This document shows positions 50,094 to 59,800 of a DNA stretch of 64,000 bases, piece by piece. The first letter of the stretch is position 1. Every line of letters begins with the position of its first letter. The DNA is from Microbacterium sp. SY138 (lineage in GTDB: Bacteria; Actinomycetota; Actinomycetes; Actinomycetales; Microbacteriaceae). The position numbers and the translations under genes are program-made. Where the stretch lies: NCBI RefSeq assembly GCF_039729145.1, contig NZ_CP155793.1, forward strand, positions 62,001 to 126,000, in the 5' to 3' direction. The notes under the pieces are model-generated. The model saw nothing but the letters and a program-made list of their open reading frames with translations, did no database searches and was not told the origin of the DNA.

Positions 50094-51215
50094 ATGTCTT
50101 ACGATCTCGAGGTTTACGGTCGAACCGCTGTATCGAGCGAAGATGCTGCGCTAATCGTTGCTTCCGTCGACGGGCTGAGCCCTCGTCTCGACCCGATAAC
50201 CGGTGGGTTGCTGTCGGCCGAGTATCAGAGCTCGGGTGAGTATTGCTTCACTTTCGAGGGCCCACTGAGGGTTGACGAGTCAGACCTTCCCGACGTTCGA
50301 TTCGTCGCGCCGCTGCCCGACACCCTCTATCGGATCTCCGTGGAGGGAAGCCGACCGGAGAGCGTTTCGTATGCCGTGACGTTCGCTCAGGAACTCGCAA
50401 GACGATCTGATGGGCAGGCGATCGATCCACAGAATGAGGAGCCCCAGTCCCAGCCCCAGCGACGCGCCGCACGGTCGACGCAGAAGCTGCATCTTCACCT
50501 GAGTTGGTTCCGCCCCAATGACGGTGGAAAGGAGTTGGCATCCGACTACCTCGCCACGGCGAGAGAGGAGTTTCCTCCCGCCGTGCCGACGCGGTTCGGG
50601 ACGCACGAGCCCCTGCAGGGCAGCCTTGCCGACAACGGAGTGAACGATGCCGAGTTCGGCCAGATGTACAGAGACAAGTGCCTGGCGAAAGAGCTCCTTT
50701 TCAAGGGAAAGAGCTTGCGCTGGGGGAGGATCACGGCGTGGTCTCAAAGTTTCTACCTGAGGTACCAACAGCTGTGGGTCACTTTCGATCTTGCCGCGCT
50801 CCAACGCATGGGAAGGACTGATGACGTCGAGCGATTCCTCGTCGCGGTCGCAGAAAGGACAGGTAGCTACTTCGCATTTGCAGAGGTCAATGCAACTCCA
50901 CTCAAGACCGCCAGCTCACCGCACCACGTAGGCGCATGGAGTGGTCTCCCCGAACGTCCTCAATGGCTGACCTGGTACTCCGGCGGATACGAAGACATGG
51001 TTCTCCCACACCTCACGGCGGGTGTCACGACGAGGCATGCGCGCGGAATATCGCATCGATGGACGGACGAACCAAGCTCCGGTGAAGAGCTAGACGTCAT
51101 CGTCGGGCGCGACACATGGCTGCCTAGCGACCTGCTTGCTCCCGCTGATCCGCAGAACCATCGCAAAGTGCTCGGCCCTGCCGCCACCATGCCCACGCAA
51201 TTGAATGCGCTATGA
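50094..51215 (+). CDS. Putative immunity protein for the adjacent toxin
   Basis: 373 residues, no signal peptide or helix, so cytoplasmic. Starts MSYDLEVYGRTAV, 39 bp after the toxin stop, with AAGGGGAAAG upstream. It is a paralogue of the gene at 60081: both share MSYDLEVYG, a Pro/Gln-rich linker after IDPQ, FGTHEP(L/F)QG, AERTG-(S/A)-(Y/F)-FAFAEVN, GLP-x2-PQW-(L/M)-TW and HRWT-E. Position directly behind a polymorphic toxin makes it the likely immunity protein; no family name is certain. The lower GC matches the toxin C-terminus, suggesting a single transferred toxin-immunity module. Confidence 0.65.
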   Translation: MSYDLEVYGRTAVSSEDAALIVASVDGLSPRLDPITGGLLSAEYQSSGEYCFTFEGPLRVDESDLPDVRFVAPLPDTLYRISVEGSRPESVSYAVTFAQELARRSDGQAIDPQNEEPQSQPQRRAARSTQKLHLHLSWFRPNDGGKELASDYLATAREEFPPAVPTRFGTHEPLQGSLADNGVNDAEFGQMYRDKCLAKELLFKGKSLRWGRITAWSQSFYLRYQQLWVTFDLAALQRMGRTDDVERFLVAVAERTGSYFAFAEVNATPLKTASSPHHVGAWSGLPERPQWLTWYSGGYEDMVLPHLTAGVTTRHARGISHRWTDEPSSGEELDVIVGRDTWLPSDLLAPADPQNHRKVLGPAATMPTQLNAL

Positions 51216-51286
51216 CCAGCGAGTCACCGAGGCTCTCGCCTCGTTCCCGAGCGACAAGGTCGCACCATCTTCGCCCGAACGTCGTA

Positions 51287-51303
51287 CCGGCTCGCAGAGC
51301 CGG
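51287..51303 (+). terminator. Small hairpin after the immunity gene
   Basis: CCGGCTC-GCA-GAGCCGG (51287-51303), 7-bp stem and 3-nt loop, in the 114-bp gap before the first pseudo-protease gene. Confidence 0.45.
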
Positions 51304-51329
51304 CTCCCAGGTCTCTTGAAAGGTATTGC

Positions 51330-53780
51330 ATGTTCTCGTTGAAGTCTCGCCGTCGCGCGCGCATCGGCGCGGTCGGCATTTCCGCCGTGTTGGTGTCGGC
51401 GTTGCTCGTGTCGGTTCCTGTGTCGTCGGCGGTGGCGGATGATGCTCCGGGGTTCCTGGTGGAGTCGGGGGCGTATCCGGATGGGGCGTCGGTGGGGGCG
51501 GCGAATGGGATCGTTCTGAAGGACGGCAACGGCGGGTTGCGGGTGGTGACGTGTCCGGTCCCGGTTCCGGTCGCGGCCGGGCTGATCGAGGTGGAGTTCG
51601 AGAACGCGGGCAAGAAGGCGAAGGTGTGTTTCGAGACGGTGTTCCGTCCGGCGGTGTTGAATCTGGAGATCGCGGCGTCGTTCGGTGTGAAGGCCGGTAA
51701 GCAGCCGATGGATGTCACGTATTCGGTCGCGGGTGGTCCGGAGACGGCGATCCCGGTTCCGGCGGGTGGGCGTCGCACGGTCGACCAGAATCAGACGGGG
51801 CAGTCGACGGTCGTGGCGATCGAGGTTGATGCGGTGTCGACGGATGTGCCGGCGACGACGGCCACGCATCCGCGGACGGCTGTCACGAAGATCCGCACGG
51901 GTCTGGGCTCGTGCACGGGCACGTTGGTGGACCGGTCGTGGGTGCTGACGGCGGCGAGCTGTTTCGCGGCCGATCCGGCGACGTTGGTCGCGGGTGTTCC
52001 GGCCGCTCCGGCGCGGGTGCTGTTCGGTCCGGATGTCGCGAATGACAAGGTCGTGAGTGGTACCGGAGATCTGGGTGTGAAGGTCACGCACGTGGAGCCG
52101 GCGGGCAACGGTCAGGACGCGGTCCTGGCGAAGCTCGAGACCCTCGTCGACGACATCGTGCCGATGCCGATCGCGACATCGGCACCTGCTGCGGGTCAAG
52201 ACGTGGCGTTCACAGGCTTCGGCCGCACGAACAACGTCTGGGTTCCCCTCGCCAGCCGCACGAACACCTACCCGGTCACGGCGGTCAACTCGGCCACGCT
52301 GACGGCCGCAGCGTCCGGCGCTTCGCTCTGCCTCGGCGATGGCGGCGCCCCCGGCGTCCGCAGCGTCGATGGAACCGACACGCTCGTCGCTGTCGCATCG
52401 CAGTCGACGCAGACCGGTTGCTACGGCTCCGGCCTCCCCGCAGGCACCGCTTCGACCATCGCGACACGCGGCGACATCATCGCCGGATGGGTGGCCGCCA
52501 CGGTTCAGAAGGGGCTCGACACGACCCCGGTCGCCGCTGCGGATCAGACGCTCGCACAGCAGATCGTGGCCACTGGCCGCGTGAGCGGAACCGAGGCGCT
52601 TGCCCAGATCCAGGCGTATGCCGACGGCTTCAAGCGCGGCCACTTGATCGGCGGACAGATTCGCGACTGCACGATCGACCCCGTCATCCTCTCCGCACTG
52701 AAGAAGGTCGTCGTGGATCAGAACTTCACGATCACGATCTCGTCCCTCAACGAGTACTGCACCACGGCGACTCCGTCGGCCACGAGCTACCACGCGAAGA
52801 ACAATGGCGGTCACGCCGTCGACATCAGCGTCGTGAACGGCGTCGCGGCGACCGGCAACACTGCGCAAGACCAGGCTCTGGCGACCGCCATGTTCACCGC
52901 GCTGCCGGCGCCGGCGGGCATCGGTCAGGTCGCGTGCCGCCCGGCGCTCACGGTTCCGAACGGCTGGGCGCAGACCGAAGAGGACTGCACGCACAACCAC
53001 TTCGAGTACCACGGCGTGCCGCTCACACAGGCCAAGCCCTCGTTCGATCTGAACAGCGATGGCAAGGCCGACGTGATCGGCATCACCTCTTCTAATGTGC
53101 TCTACATCTACCACGGCAACGGCAGCGGTGGATGGACGACCCAGACTTCCGTCAGCGCAGGGTGGGCTTCGGCCAAGACCCTCATCCACGGCGACTACAA
53201 CGGGGACGGCAAGGGCGACATGATGGTCGTCAACACCGACGGCACGCTCTGGTACTACCAGGGTGATGGTGCGCTGGGCTTCCCGACGAAGGCGCTGGCT
53301 GCCCGCGGATGGGATGCGAAGGGCCTGATCACGGGTGGCATCGACTTCAATGGAGACAAGAAGGCCGACCTCGTCGCCCGTGAGTCCGACGGCCACCTCT
53401 ACGCCTACCCCGGCAACGGGAACGGAACCTTCGGCGCCAAGATGAAGATCGGCCATGACTGGGGTGGGATCTCTCGGGTCCTCGCCGGCGACTGGACCGG
53501 TGACGGCAAGGGCGACATCCTCGCCACGACGACGACCGGGGACCTTCGCATCTACCCTGGCAACAACGTGACGCTCACCGGTGGTCCGCAGGTCGGCAAT
53601 GGCTGGAACAACATCACGGCCATCACCGGCGGCGTCGACTACGGCGCGGATGGCAAGGCCGACCTCTTCGGCCGGGTTGGTGACGGCGGTCTGTATCTGT
53701 ATCCCGGGCTCGGCATCTCCGGGTTCGGCGCCTCAACCCGTGTCGGCAACGGGTGGACCTCGCTCCGGCTGTTCAGCTGA
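51330..53780 (+). CDS. Secreted trypsin-like pseudo-protease 1 (M15-like and FG-GAP C-terminus)
   Basis: 816 residues. Signal peptide (RIGAVGISAVLVSALLVSVPVSSAVA, about 11-36), a roughly 120-residue unique N-domain, and a trypsin-like domain (about 190-385). The usual TAAHC reads TAASC, with Ser at residue 210. The GDSGGP motif reads GDGGAP, with Gly338 in place of the nucleophile Ser; the Asp (GQDAVLAKLE) is kept. The domain is therefore not expected to cleave. A zinc-peptidase-like region of M15 type follows (SYHAKNNGGHAVDIS near 486-500 and HNHFEYHG), then five FG-GAP-like units (DLNSDGKADVIG, DYNGDGKGDMMV, DFNGDKKADLVA, DWTGDGKGDILA, DYGADGKADLFG). ATG has GAAAGG eight bases upstream. Confidence 0.8.
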   Translation: MFSLKSRRRARIGAVGISAVLVSALLVSVPVSSAVADDAPGFLVESGAYPDGASVGAANGIVLKDGNGGLRVVTCPVPVPVAAGLIEVEFENAGKKAKVCFETVFRPAVLNLEIAASFGVKAGKQPMDVTYSVAGGPETAIPVPAGGRRTVDQNQTGQSTVVAIEVDAVSTDVPATTATHPRTAVTKIRTGLGSCTGTLVDRSWVLTAASCFAADPATLVAGVPAAPARVLFGPDVANDKVVSGTGDLGVKVTHVEPAGNGQDAVLAKLETLVDDIVPMPIATSAPAAGQDVAFTGFGRTNNVWVPLASRTNTYPVTAVNSATLTAAASGASLCLGDGGAPGVRSVDGTDTLVAVASQSTQTGCYGSGLPAGTASTIATRGDIIAGWVAATVQKGLDTTPVAAADQTLAQQIVATGRVSGTEALAQIQAYADGFKRGHLIGGQIRDCTIDPVILSALKKVVVDQNFTITISSLNEYCTTATPSATSYHAKNNGGHAVDISVVNGVAATGNTAQDQALATAMFTALPAPAGIGQVACRPALTVPNGWAQTEEDCTHNHFEYHGVPLTQAKPSFDLNSDGKADVIGITSSNVLYIYHGNGSGGWTTQTSVSAGWASAKTLIHGDYNGDGKGDMMVVNTDGTLWYYQGDGALGFPTKALAARGWDAKGLITGGIDFNGDKKADLVARESDGHLYAYPGNGNGTFGAKMKIGHDWGGISRVLAGDWTGDGKGDILATTTTGDLRIYPGNNVTLTGGPQVGNGWNNITAITGGVDYGADGKADLFGRVGDGGLYLYPGLGISGFGASTRVGNGWTSLRLFS
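51389..51983 (+). repeat. 595-bp block identical between pseudo-protease genes 1 and 3 (copy in gene 1)
   Basis: Base-for-base identical on visual comparison with 56950-57544, covering the signal peptide end to the TAASC region. The terminal 261 bp (51723-51983) are also identical to gene 2 (54201-54461). Confidence 0.8.
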
Positions 53781-53819
53781 GCCCCGTCTCGCGCACTCAC
53801 ATTCCTTGAAAGGCATTGC

Positions 53820-56800
53820 ATGTTTTCGTTGAATTCTCCCCGTCGGGGCCGCATCACGGCTGTGGGGGTGGCGGCGGCGTTGGTGTCGGCGTTGCTCGTG
53901 TCGGTCCCCGTGAGTTCTGCGGTGGCGGACGACGCTGCCGGGTATCTCGTGGAGTCCGGGGCGTATCCGGATGGGGCGTCGGTGGGTGCGGCCGCGGGCA
54001 TCGTTCTGAAGGACGGCAACGGTGGTCTGCGTGTCGTCACGTGCGCGGCGGGGACCGGGCAGGTCGAGGTGGAGTATCAGAAGGCCGGCAAGAAGGCGAA
54101 GGTGTGCTTCGAGGCCGTGTTCCGTCCGGCGGTGCTGAATCTGGAGATCGCGGCATCGTTCGGGGTCAAGGCCGGCGCGCAGCCGATGGATGTCACGTAC
54201 TCGGTCGCGGGTGGTCCGGAGACGGCGATCCCGGTTCCGGCGGGTGGGCGTCGCACGGTCGACCAGAATCAGACGGGGCAGTCGACGGTCGTGGCGATCG
54301 AGGTTGATGCGGTGTCGACGGATGTGCCGGCGACGACGGCCACGCATCCGCGGACGGCTGTCACGAAGATCCGCACGGGTCTGGGCTCGTGCACGGGCAC
54401 GTTGGTGGACCGGTCGTGGGTGCTGACGGCGGCGAGCTGTTTCGCGGCCGATCCGGCGACGCTTGTCGCGGGTGTTCCGGCCGCTCCGGCGCGGGCGTTG
54501 TTCGGCCCGGATGTCGCGAACGACAAGATCGCGAGCGGCACCGGAGATCTGGGTGTGAAGGTCACGCACGTGGAGCCGGCGGGCAACGGTCAGGACGTGG
54601 TGCTGGCGAAGCTGGAGGCACCTGTCGATGACATCACCCCGATGCCGGTCGCGACGGCCGCTCCGGTCGCAGGCCAGGACATCGCGTTCACGGGCTTCGG
54701 CCGCACGAACAACGTCTGGGTCCCGCTCACCTCTCGGACGAACACCTACCCGGTCACGTCCCTCAACACGGCCACAGTGACCACCGCAGCCTCCGGTGCT
54801 TCGCTCTGTCTCGGTGACGGCGGCGCCCCCGGCGTCCGCGACATCAACGGCACGAAGACACTCGTCGCTGTCGCGTCGCAGGCATCACAGGCTGGCTGCT
54901 ACGGCTCCGGCATCCCCGCCGGAACCGGGGCGGTCACGGCGACCCGCGGCGATGTCATCGCACCCTGGGTCACCGCGACGATCGAGAACGGCCGGAAGCT
55001 CGCCGGAATCAGCGCCGGTCAGGTGCTGGAGATCGAGAGCATCGCTCAGGCCGGTGCCTGCGTGACGACCAAGGACCGGAACACCGGTGTGGGCAACGTC
55101 GTCGTCGGCGTGGGCTGCACCGAGGTCTGGCAGCAGCGCCGTTGGGAGCTGGTGGAGGTCACCCCGACCGTCTTCGCCCTTCGCAACTATGTGAACCGCG
55201 ACAAGTGCATCGCGGCCGATGCAGCGGGTACCGGCGTCGTGCAGGCCGTGTGCGCCACGACCGACAAGAAGCAGCAGTGGACCTTCCGGGAGCAGCGCGC
55301 CGGCGCCGTGAGCATCGTCAACGCCGCGTCGGGAAATGTCCTCTCCGCACCGTCGGCGACGACGCTCTCGCTGCGGGCGGACACCGGGGCGAACGCCGAT
55401 CGGTGGAAGTACCGCAACGTCACCAAGATGCGCTACGACGTCGCGACCATCGGAAGCTACGTCTCGCTGCGGACCGCTGTCGGCGGGAAGTCCCTGGTCG
55501 CTGGCGCTGCTTCGGCGCAGGCGACGGTGAACGATGTCGTCGCGACCTCCCCGCTGGCCACCCGCGCGGCATCGACTTTCCGGGTCGTCGCGGGGCTGGC
55601 AGATGCCCAGTGCTACAGCTTCGAGTCGATCACGGTCCCTGGTCAGTACATCTACATGAACATGGGCGGCCTCGTCACCTTGACGCCGCCTGCGGTTCCG
55701 TACCGCGCGACGTGGTGCGCGGAGGATGCCGCGTTCGGTCAGGGCATCACATTCTCGACGGCGACGGACTCGTGGCGCGTGATGCGCAGCCACTCGAACG
55801 GCCTCGTCTACGGCGGAGCGTCCTGGTACGCCGGGATCCCGATCGCCGACGACTCGCAGAACTTCGTCCCCGACACCGCATGGACGATCGGCGAGGCCTG
55901 GGCTCCGCCGACGCTAGCCGCTGCGCAGGTGCTGGAGCTCGAGAGCGTCGCACAGGGCGGCAAGTGCTTGACGGCGAAGGAGCGCAGCGCTGTCGCTGGT
56001 GCCGTCATCGGTGCCGTCGGCTGCTCCGAGGTCTGGCAGGTGCGTCAGTGGGAGCTGATCGAGTCGGGTGCTGGAGCCTTCGCGCTGCGCAACACCGTCA
56101 CGCGATCATTGTGTCTCGGCAGCGCTGACGCGGCCGGCAGCGCTGTCGTGCAGGCTTCGTGCGATCTGACCGATGCCAAGCAGCGGTGGTCGTTCACCAC
56201 GCTTCCCTCCGGGGCGGTCTCGATCGTGAACGCCGGGTCCGGCAAGGCACTCGCCGCGCCGACAGCGAGCACGGTGGCGCTCGCTGCGCCCGTGGCCGCG
56301 TCGCCGCAGCAGCAGTGGCGCTATCGCAATGCGACCAAGATGCAGTACGACATCGCCCCGGTGGGCAGCCTCATCTCGCTCCGCACCGCCGAGACCGGGA
56401 AGTCCCTCTCCGCGACCGTGGGCGGCGCGCAGGCCACGATCCCGATGGTCACCGAGGCATCGACGTCGAATGCACGGAAGGACGCGACGTTCCGGGTGGT
56501 CCAAGGCCTCGCGAACCCGCAGTGCTACAGCTTCGAGTCGCTCTCGGCGCCGGGGCAGTACCTGTACATGAACATCGGGGGCAATGTCATCCTGAGTGCT
56601 CCCACCGTTCCGTACCGGGCGACGTGGTGCGCCGAGGACGCCGCGTTCGGGAAGGGACTCACCTTCAGCATCTCGGGCGACTCCTGGCGCGTGATGCGCA
56701 GCTACAAGAACGGCCTCGTCTACGGCGGAGCCTCGTGGTGGGCGGGCATTCCGAACGCGGATGACACGCAGAACTACATCCCCGATGTCGCATGGACGAT

Positions 56801-56828
56801 CGGCGCGCCCTGGGCGACAGTGCCTTAA
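53820..56828 (+). CDS. Secreted trypsin-like pseudo-protease 2 (two ricin/AbfB-like repeats)
   Basis: 1002 residues. Same signal peptide and N-terminal plan as its neighbours, with the variant N-domain CAAGTGQVEVEYQKAGKK. Trypsin-like domain with the same TAASC (Ser206) and GDGGAP changes. From about residue 400 come two tandem units of about 300 residues. Each starts with a beta-trefoil part (QVLEIESIAQAGACVTT, QRRWELVEVTPTVFALRNYV, KQQWTF) and ends with an AbfB-like part (SYVSLRTAVGGKSL, YSFESITVPGQYIYMNMGG, ATWCAEDAAFGQG). Such domains bind arabinose-containing or other glycans. Start ATG has GAAAGG upstream and follows gene 1 by 39 bp. Confidence 0.8.
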   Translation: MFSLNSPRRGRITAVGVAAALVSALLVSVPVSSAVADDAAGYLVESGAYPDGASVGAAAGIVLKDGNGGLRVVTCAAGTGQVEVEYQKAGKKAKVCFEAVFRPAVLNLEIAASFGVKAGAQPMDVTYSVAGGPETAIPVPAGGRRTVDQNQTGQSTVVAIEVDAVSTDVPATTATHPRTAVTKIRTGLGSCTGTLVDRSWVLTAASCFAADPATLVAGVPAAPARALFGPDVANDKIASGTGDLGVKVTHVEPAGNGQDVVLAKLEAPVDDITPMPVATAAPVAGQDIAFTGFGRTNNVWVPLTSRTNTYPVTSLNTATVTTAASGASLCLGDGGAPGVRDINGTKTLVAVASQASQAGCYGSGIPAGTGAVTATRGDVIAPWVTATIENGRKLAGISAGQVLEIESIAQAGACVTTKDRNTGVGNVVVGVGCTEVWQQRRWELVEVTPTVFALRNYVNRDKCIAADAAGTGVVQAVCATTDKKQQWTFREQRAGAVSIVNAASGNVLSAPSATTLSLRADTGANADRWKYRNVTKMRYDVATIGSYVSLRTAVGGKSLVAGAASAQATVNDVVATSPLATRAASTFRVVAGLADAQCYSFESITVPGQYIYMNMGGLVTLTPPAVPYRATWCAEDAAFGQGITFSTATDSWRVMRSHSNGLVYGGASWYAGIPIADDSQNFVPDTAWTIGEAWAPPTLAAAQVLELESVAQGGKCLTAKERSAVAGAVIGAVGCSEVWQVRQWELIESGAGAFALRNTVTRSLCLGSADAAGSAVVQASCDLTDAKQRWSFTTLPSGAVSIVNAGSGKALAAPTASTVALAAPVAASPQQQWRYRNATKMQYDIAPVGSLISLRTAETGKSLSATVGGAQATIPMVTEASTSNARKDATFRVVQGLANPQCYSFESLSAPGQYLYMNIGGNVILSAPTVPYRATWCAEDAAFGKGLTFSISGDSWRVMRSYKNGLVYGGASWWAGIPNADDTQNYIPDVAWTIGAPWATVP
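54201..55051 (+). repeat. 851-bp block identical between pseudo-protease genes 2 and 3 (copy in gene 2)
   Basis: Identical on visual comparison with 57284-58134, spanning the trypsin-like domain to the first words of the trefoil unit. The first base beyond each end differs. Confidence 0.8.
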
Positions 56829-56890
56829 CGGGAACACCTCGTCGAGCCCCCGCCGAGCCACCGACCTCATCACCTCTAGAAAGGCCCTCA

Positions 56891-59800
56891 ATGCTCCCCT
56901 CGAAGTCTCGCCGCCGTGCGCGCATCGGCGCGGTCGGTATCGCGTCCGCGTTGGTGTCGGCGTTGCTCGTGTCGGTTCCTGTGTCGTCGGCGGTGGCGGA
57001 TGATGCTCCGGGGTTCCTGGTGGAGTCGGGGGCGTATCCGGATGGGGCGTCGGTGGGGGCGGCGAATGGGATCGTTCTGAAGGACGGCAACGGCGGGTTG
57101 CGGGTGGTGACGTGTCCGGTCCCGGTTCCGGTCGCGGCCGGGCTGATCGAGGTGGAGTTCGAGAACGCGGGCAAGAAGGCGAAGGTGTGTTTCGAGACGG
57201 TGTTCCGTCCGGCGGTGTTGAATCTGGAGATCGCGGCGTCGTTCGGTGTGAAGGCCGGTAAGCAGCCGATGGATGTCACGTATTCGGTCGCGGGTGGTCC
57301 GGAGACGGCGATCCCGGTTCCGGCGGGTGGGCGTCGCACGGTCGACCAGAATCAGACGGGGCAGTCGACGGTCGTGGCGATCGAGGTTGATGCGGTGTCG
57401 ACGGATGTGCCGGCGACGACGGCCACGCATCCGCGGACGGCTGTCACGAAGATCCGCACGGGTCTGGGCTCGTGCACGGGCACGTTGGTGGACCGGTCGT
57501 GGGTGCTGACGGCGGCGAGCTGTTTCGCGGCCGATCCGGCGACGCTTGTCGCGGGTGTTCCGGCCGCTCCGGCGCGGGCGTTGTTCGGCCCGGATGTCGC
57601 GAACGACAAGATCGCGAGCGGCACCGGAGATCTGGGTGTGAAGGTCACGCACGTGGAGCCGGCGGGCAACGGTCAGGACGTGGTGCTGGCGAAGCTGGAG
57701 GCACCTGTCGATGACATCACCCCGATGCCGGTCGCGACGGCCGCTCCGGTCGCAGGCCAGGACATCGCGTTCACGGGCTTCGGCCGCACGAACAACGTCT
57801 GGGTCCCGCTCACCTCTCGGACGAACACCTACCCGGTCACGTCCCTCAACACGGCCACAGTGACCACCGCAGCCTCCGGTGCTTCGCTCTGTCTCGGTGA
57901 CGGCGGCGCCCCCGGCGTCCGCGACATCAACGGCACGAAGACACTCGTCGCTGTCGCGTCGCAGGCATCACAGGCTGGCTGCTACGGCTCCGGCATCCCC
58001 GCCGGAACCGGGGCGGTCACGGCGACCCGCGGCGATGTCATCGCACCCTGGGTCACCGCGACGATCGAGAACGGCCGGAAGCTCGCCGGAATCAGCGCCG
58101 GTCAGGTGCTGGAGATCGAGAGCATCGCTCAGGCGGGCGCGTGCATGTCGACCAAGAACGCAGCGTCGAACTCTTCAGCGGGACCTGTGGTGATTCCGTC
58201 GAGCTGCACGCTCATCGGCCAGATGCGTCGGTGGGAGCTCGTAGAGGTCACTCCGACCGTCTTCGCCCTGCGCAACTACGTCGACCGCGCGATGTGTGCC
58301 GCGAGTTCGGATGCCGCAGGCAGCGCCCTCGTGCAGGCCGCCTGCGCGCCCGCCGATCCGAAGCAGCAGTGGACGTTCCGCGAGCAGGCCGCCGGCACGG
58401 TGAGTGTCGTGAACATCGCGTCCGGCAAGGTTCTCGCAGCGCCCGCGACGACGGCCATCACGCTGAAGACGGATTCCGGCGCGAACGTCGATCGATGGAA
58501 GTACACGAACGTCGCGAAGATGCGTTACGACGCTGCCACCGTGGGAAGCTACGTATCGTTGCGCACGGCCGTCGGAGGCAAGTCCCTCACCGCGACCACC
58601 ACCGCCCAGGCGAACGTCAAGGATGTCGTCGCGACGTCACCTCTCGCGTTGCGCCAGGAATCGACATTCCGGGTCGTGAAGGGTCTGATCGATCCGCAGT
58701 GCGTCAGCTTCGAGTCGATCGCCTCGCCGGGCAAGTTCCTGAACATCTCCACGACGGCAGACGGAAACATTGTGCTGGTCGCGCCTTCTCCCACCAGTAC
58801 GCGCAACGCGACCTGGTGTGCGCAGGATGCGGCGCACGGAGTCGGCTTCTCGTTCCCCGCGGCTCGCGATTCCTGGCGGATGCTGCGTTCACACAAGAAC
58901 GGTCTCGTCTACGGCGGCGCCAGCTTCAATGCGGGCGTGCCCAACGGCGATGATCAGGCCGGCTACGTTCCCGATACCGCGTGGGTCATCGGCGAGCCCT
59001 GGGCCGCGCCCACGTTCGCAGGAGGTCAGGTCTTCGAGATCGAGAGCATCGGCCAACCAGGCACATGCTTCTCGACGAAGAGCGCGGCGTCGAGTCCGAA
59101 CGCCGGGGCTGTCCTGGCTCCCGTGGGCTGCACCCTGAACCCCCAGATGCGTCGTTGGGAACTGATCGAGGTCTCACCGACCGTCTTCGGCCTGCGCAAT
59201 TACGCGCATCACCCCATGTGCGCCGCGAGTTCGGATGCTGCGGGCAGCGGGGTCGTGCAGGCTGCGTGTGCTACGACTGACACCCGTCAGCAGTGGACAT
59301 TCGCCGACCAGCCCTCGGGCGGAGTGAGCATCGTCAACGTCGCCTCCGGCAAGGTGCTCACAGCGCCGACCTCGACGACTCTCACCTTGAGGGCCGCCAC
59401 GGGCGCGAGCGTCGAACGATGGACGTACAAGAACGTCACCAAGATGCGTTCCGACGTCGCGACGATCGGCAGTTACGTTTCGCTGCGCACCGTCGTCGGT
59501 GGGAAGTCCTTGACGGCCGTGCCTGCCGCGGCGCAAGCATCCGTCGGCAACGTCACTGCCTCCTCACCGCTCGCTCAGCGTCAAGCAGCGACGTTCCGGG
59601 TAGTGCAGGGGCTGGTGGATCCACAGTGCTACAGCTTCGAGTCGGTCGCATCTCCCGGGAAGTACTTGAACATCTCCACGACGACGGATGGCTACATCGT
59701 CTTGGCCACGCCTTCTGCGACCAGCAGCCGTAACGCGACCTGGTGCGCAGAGGACGCGGAATTCGGCGTGGGACTCTCTTTCCCGGCCGCCCGTGATCCG

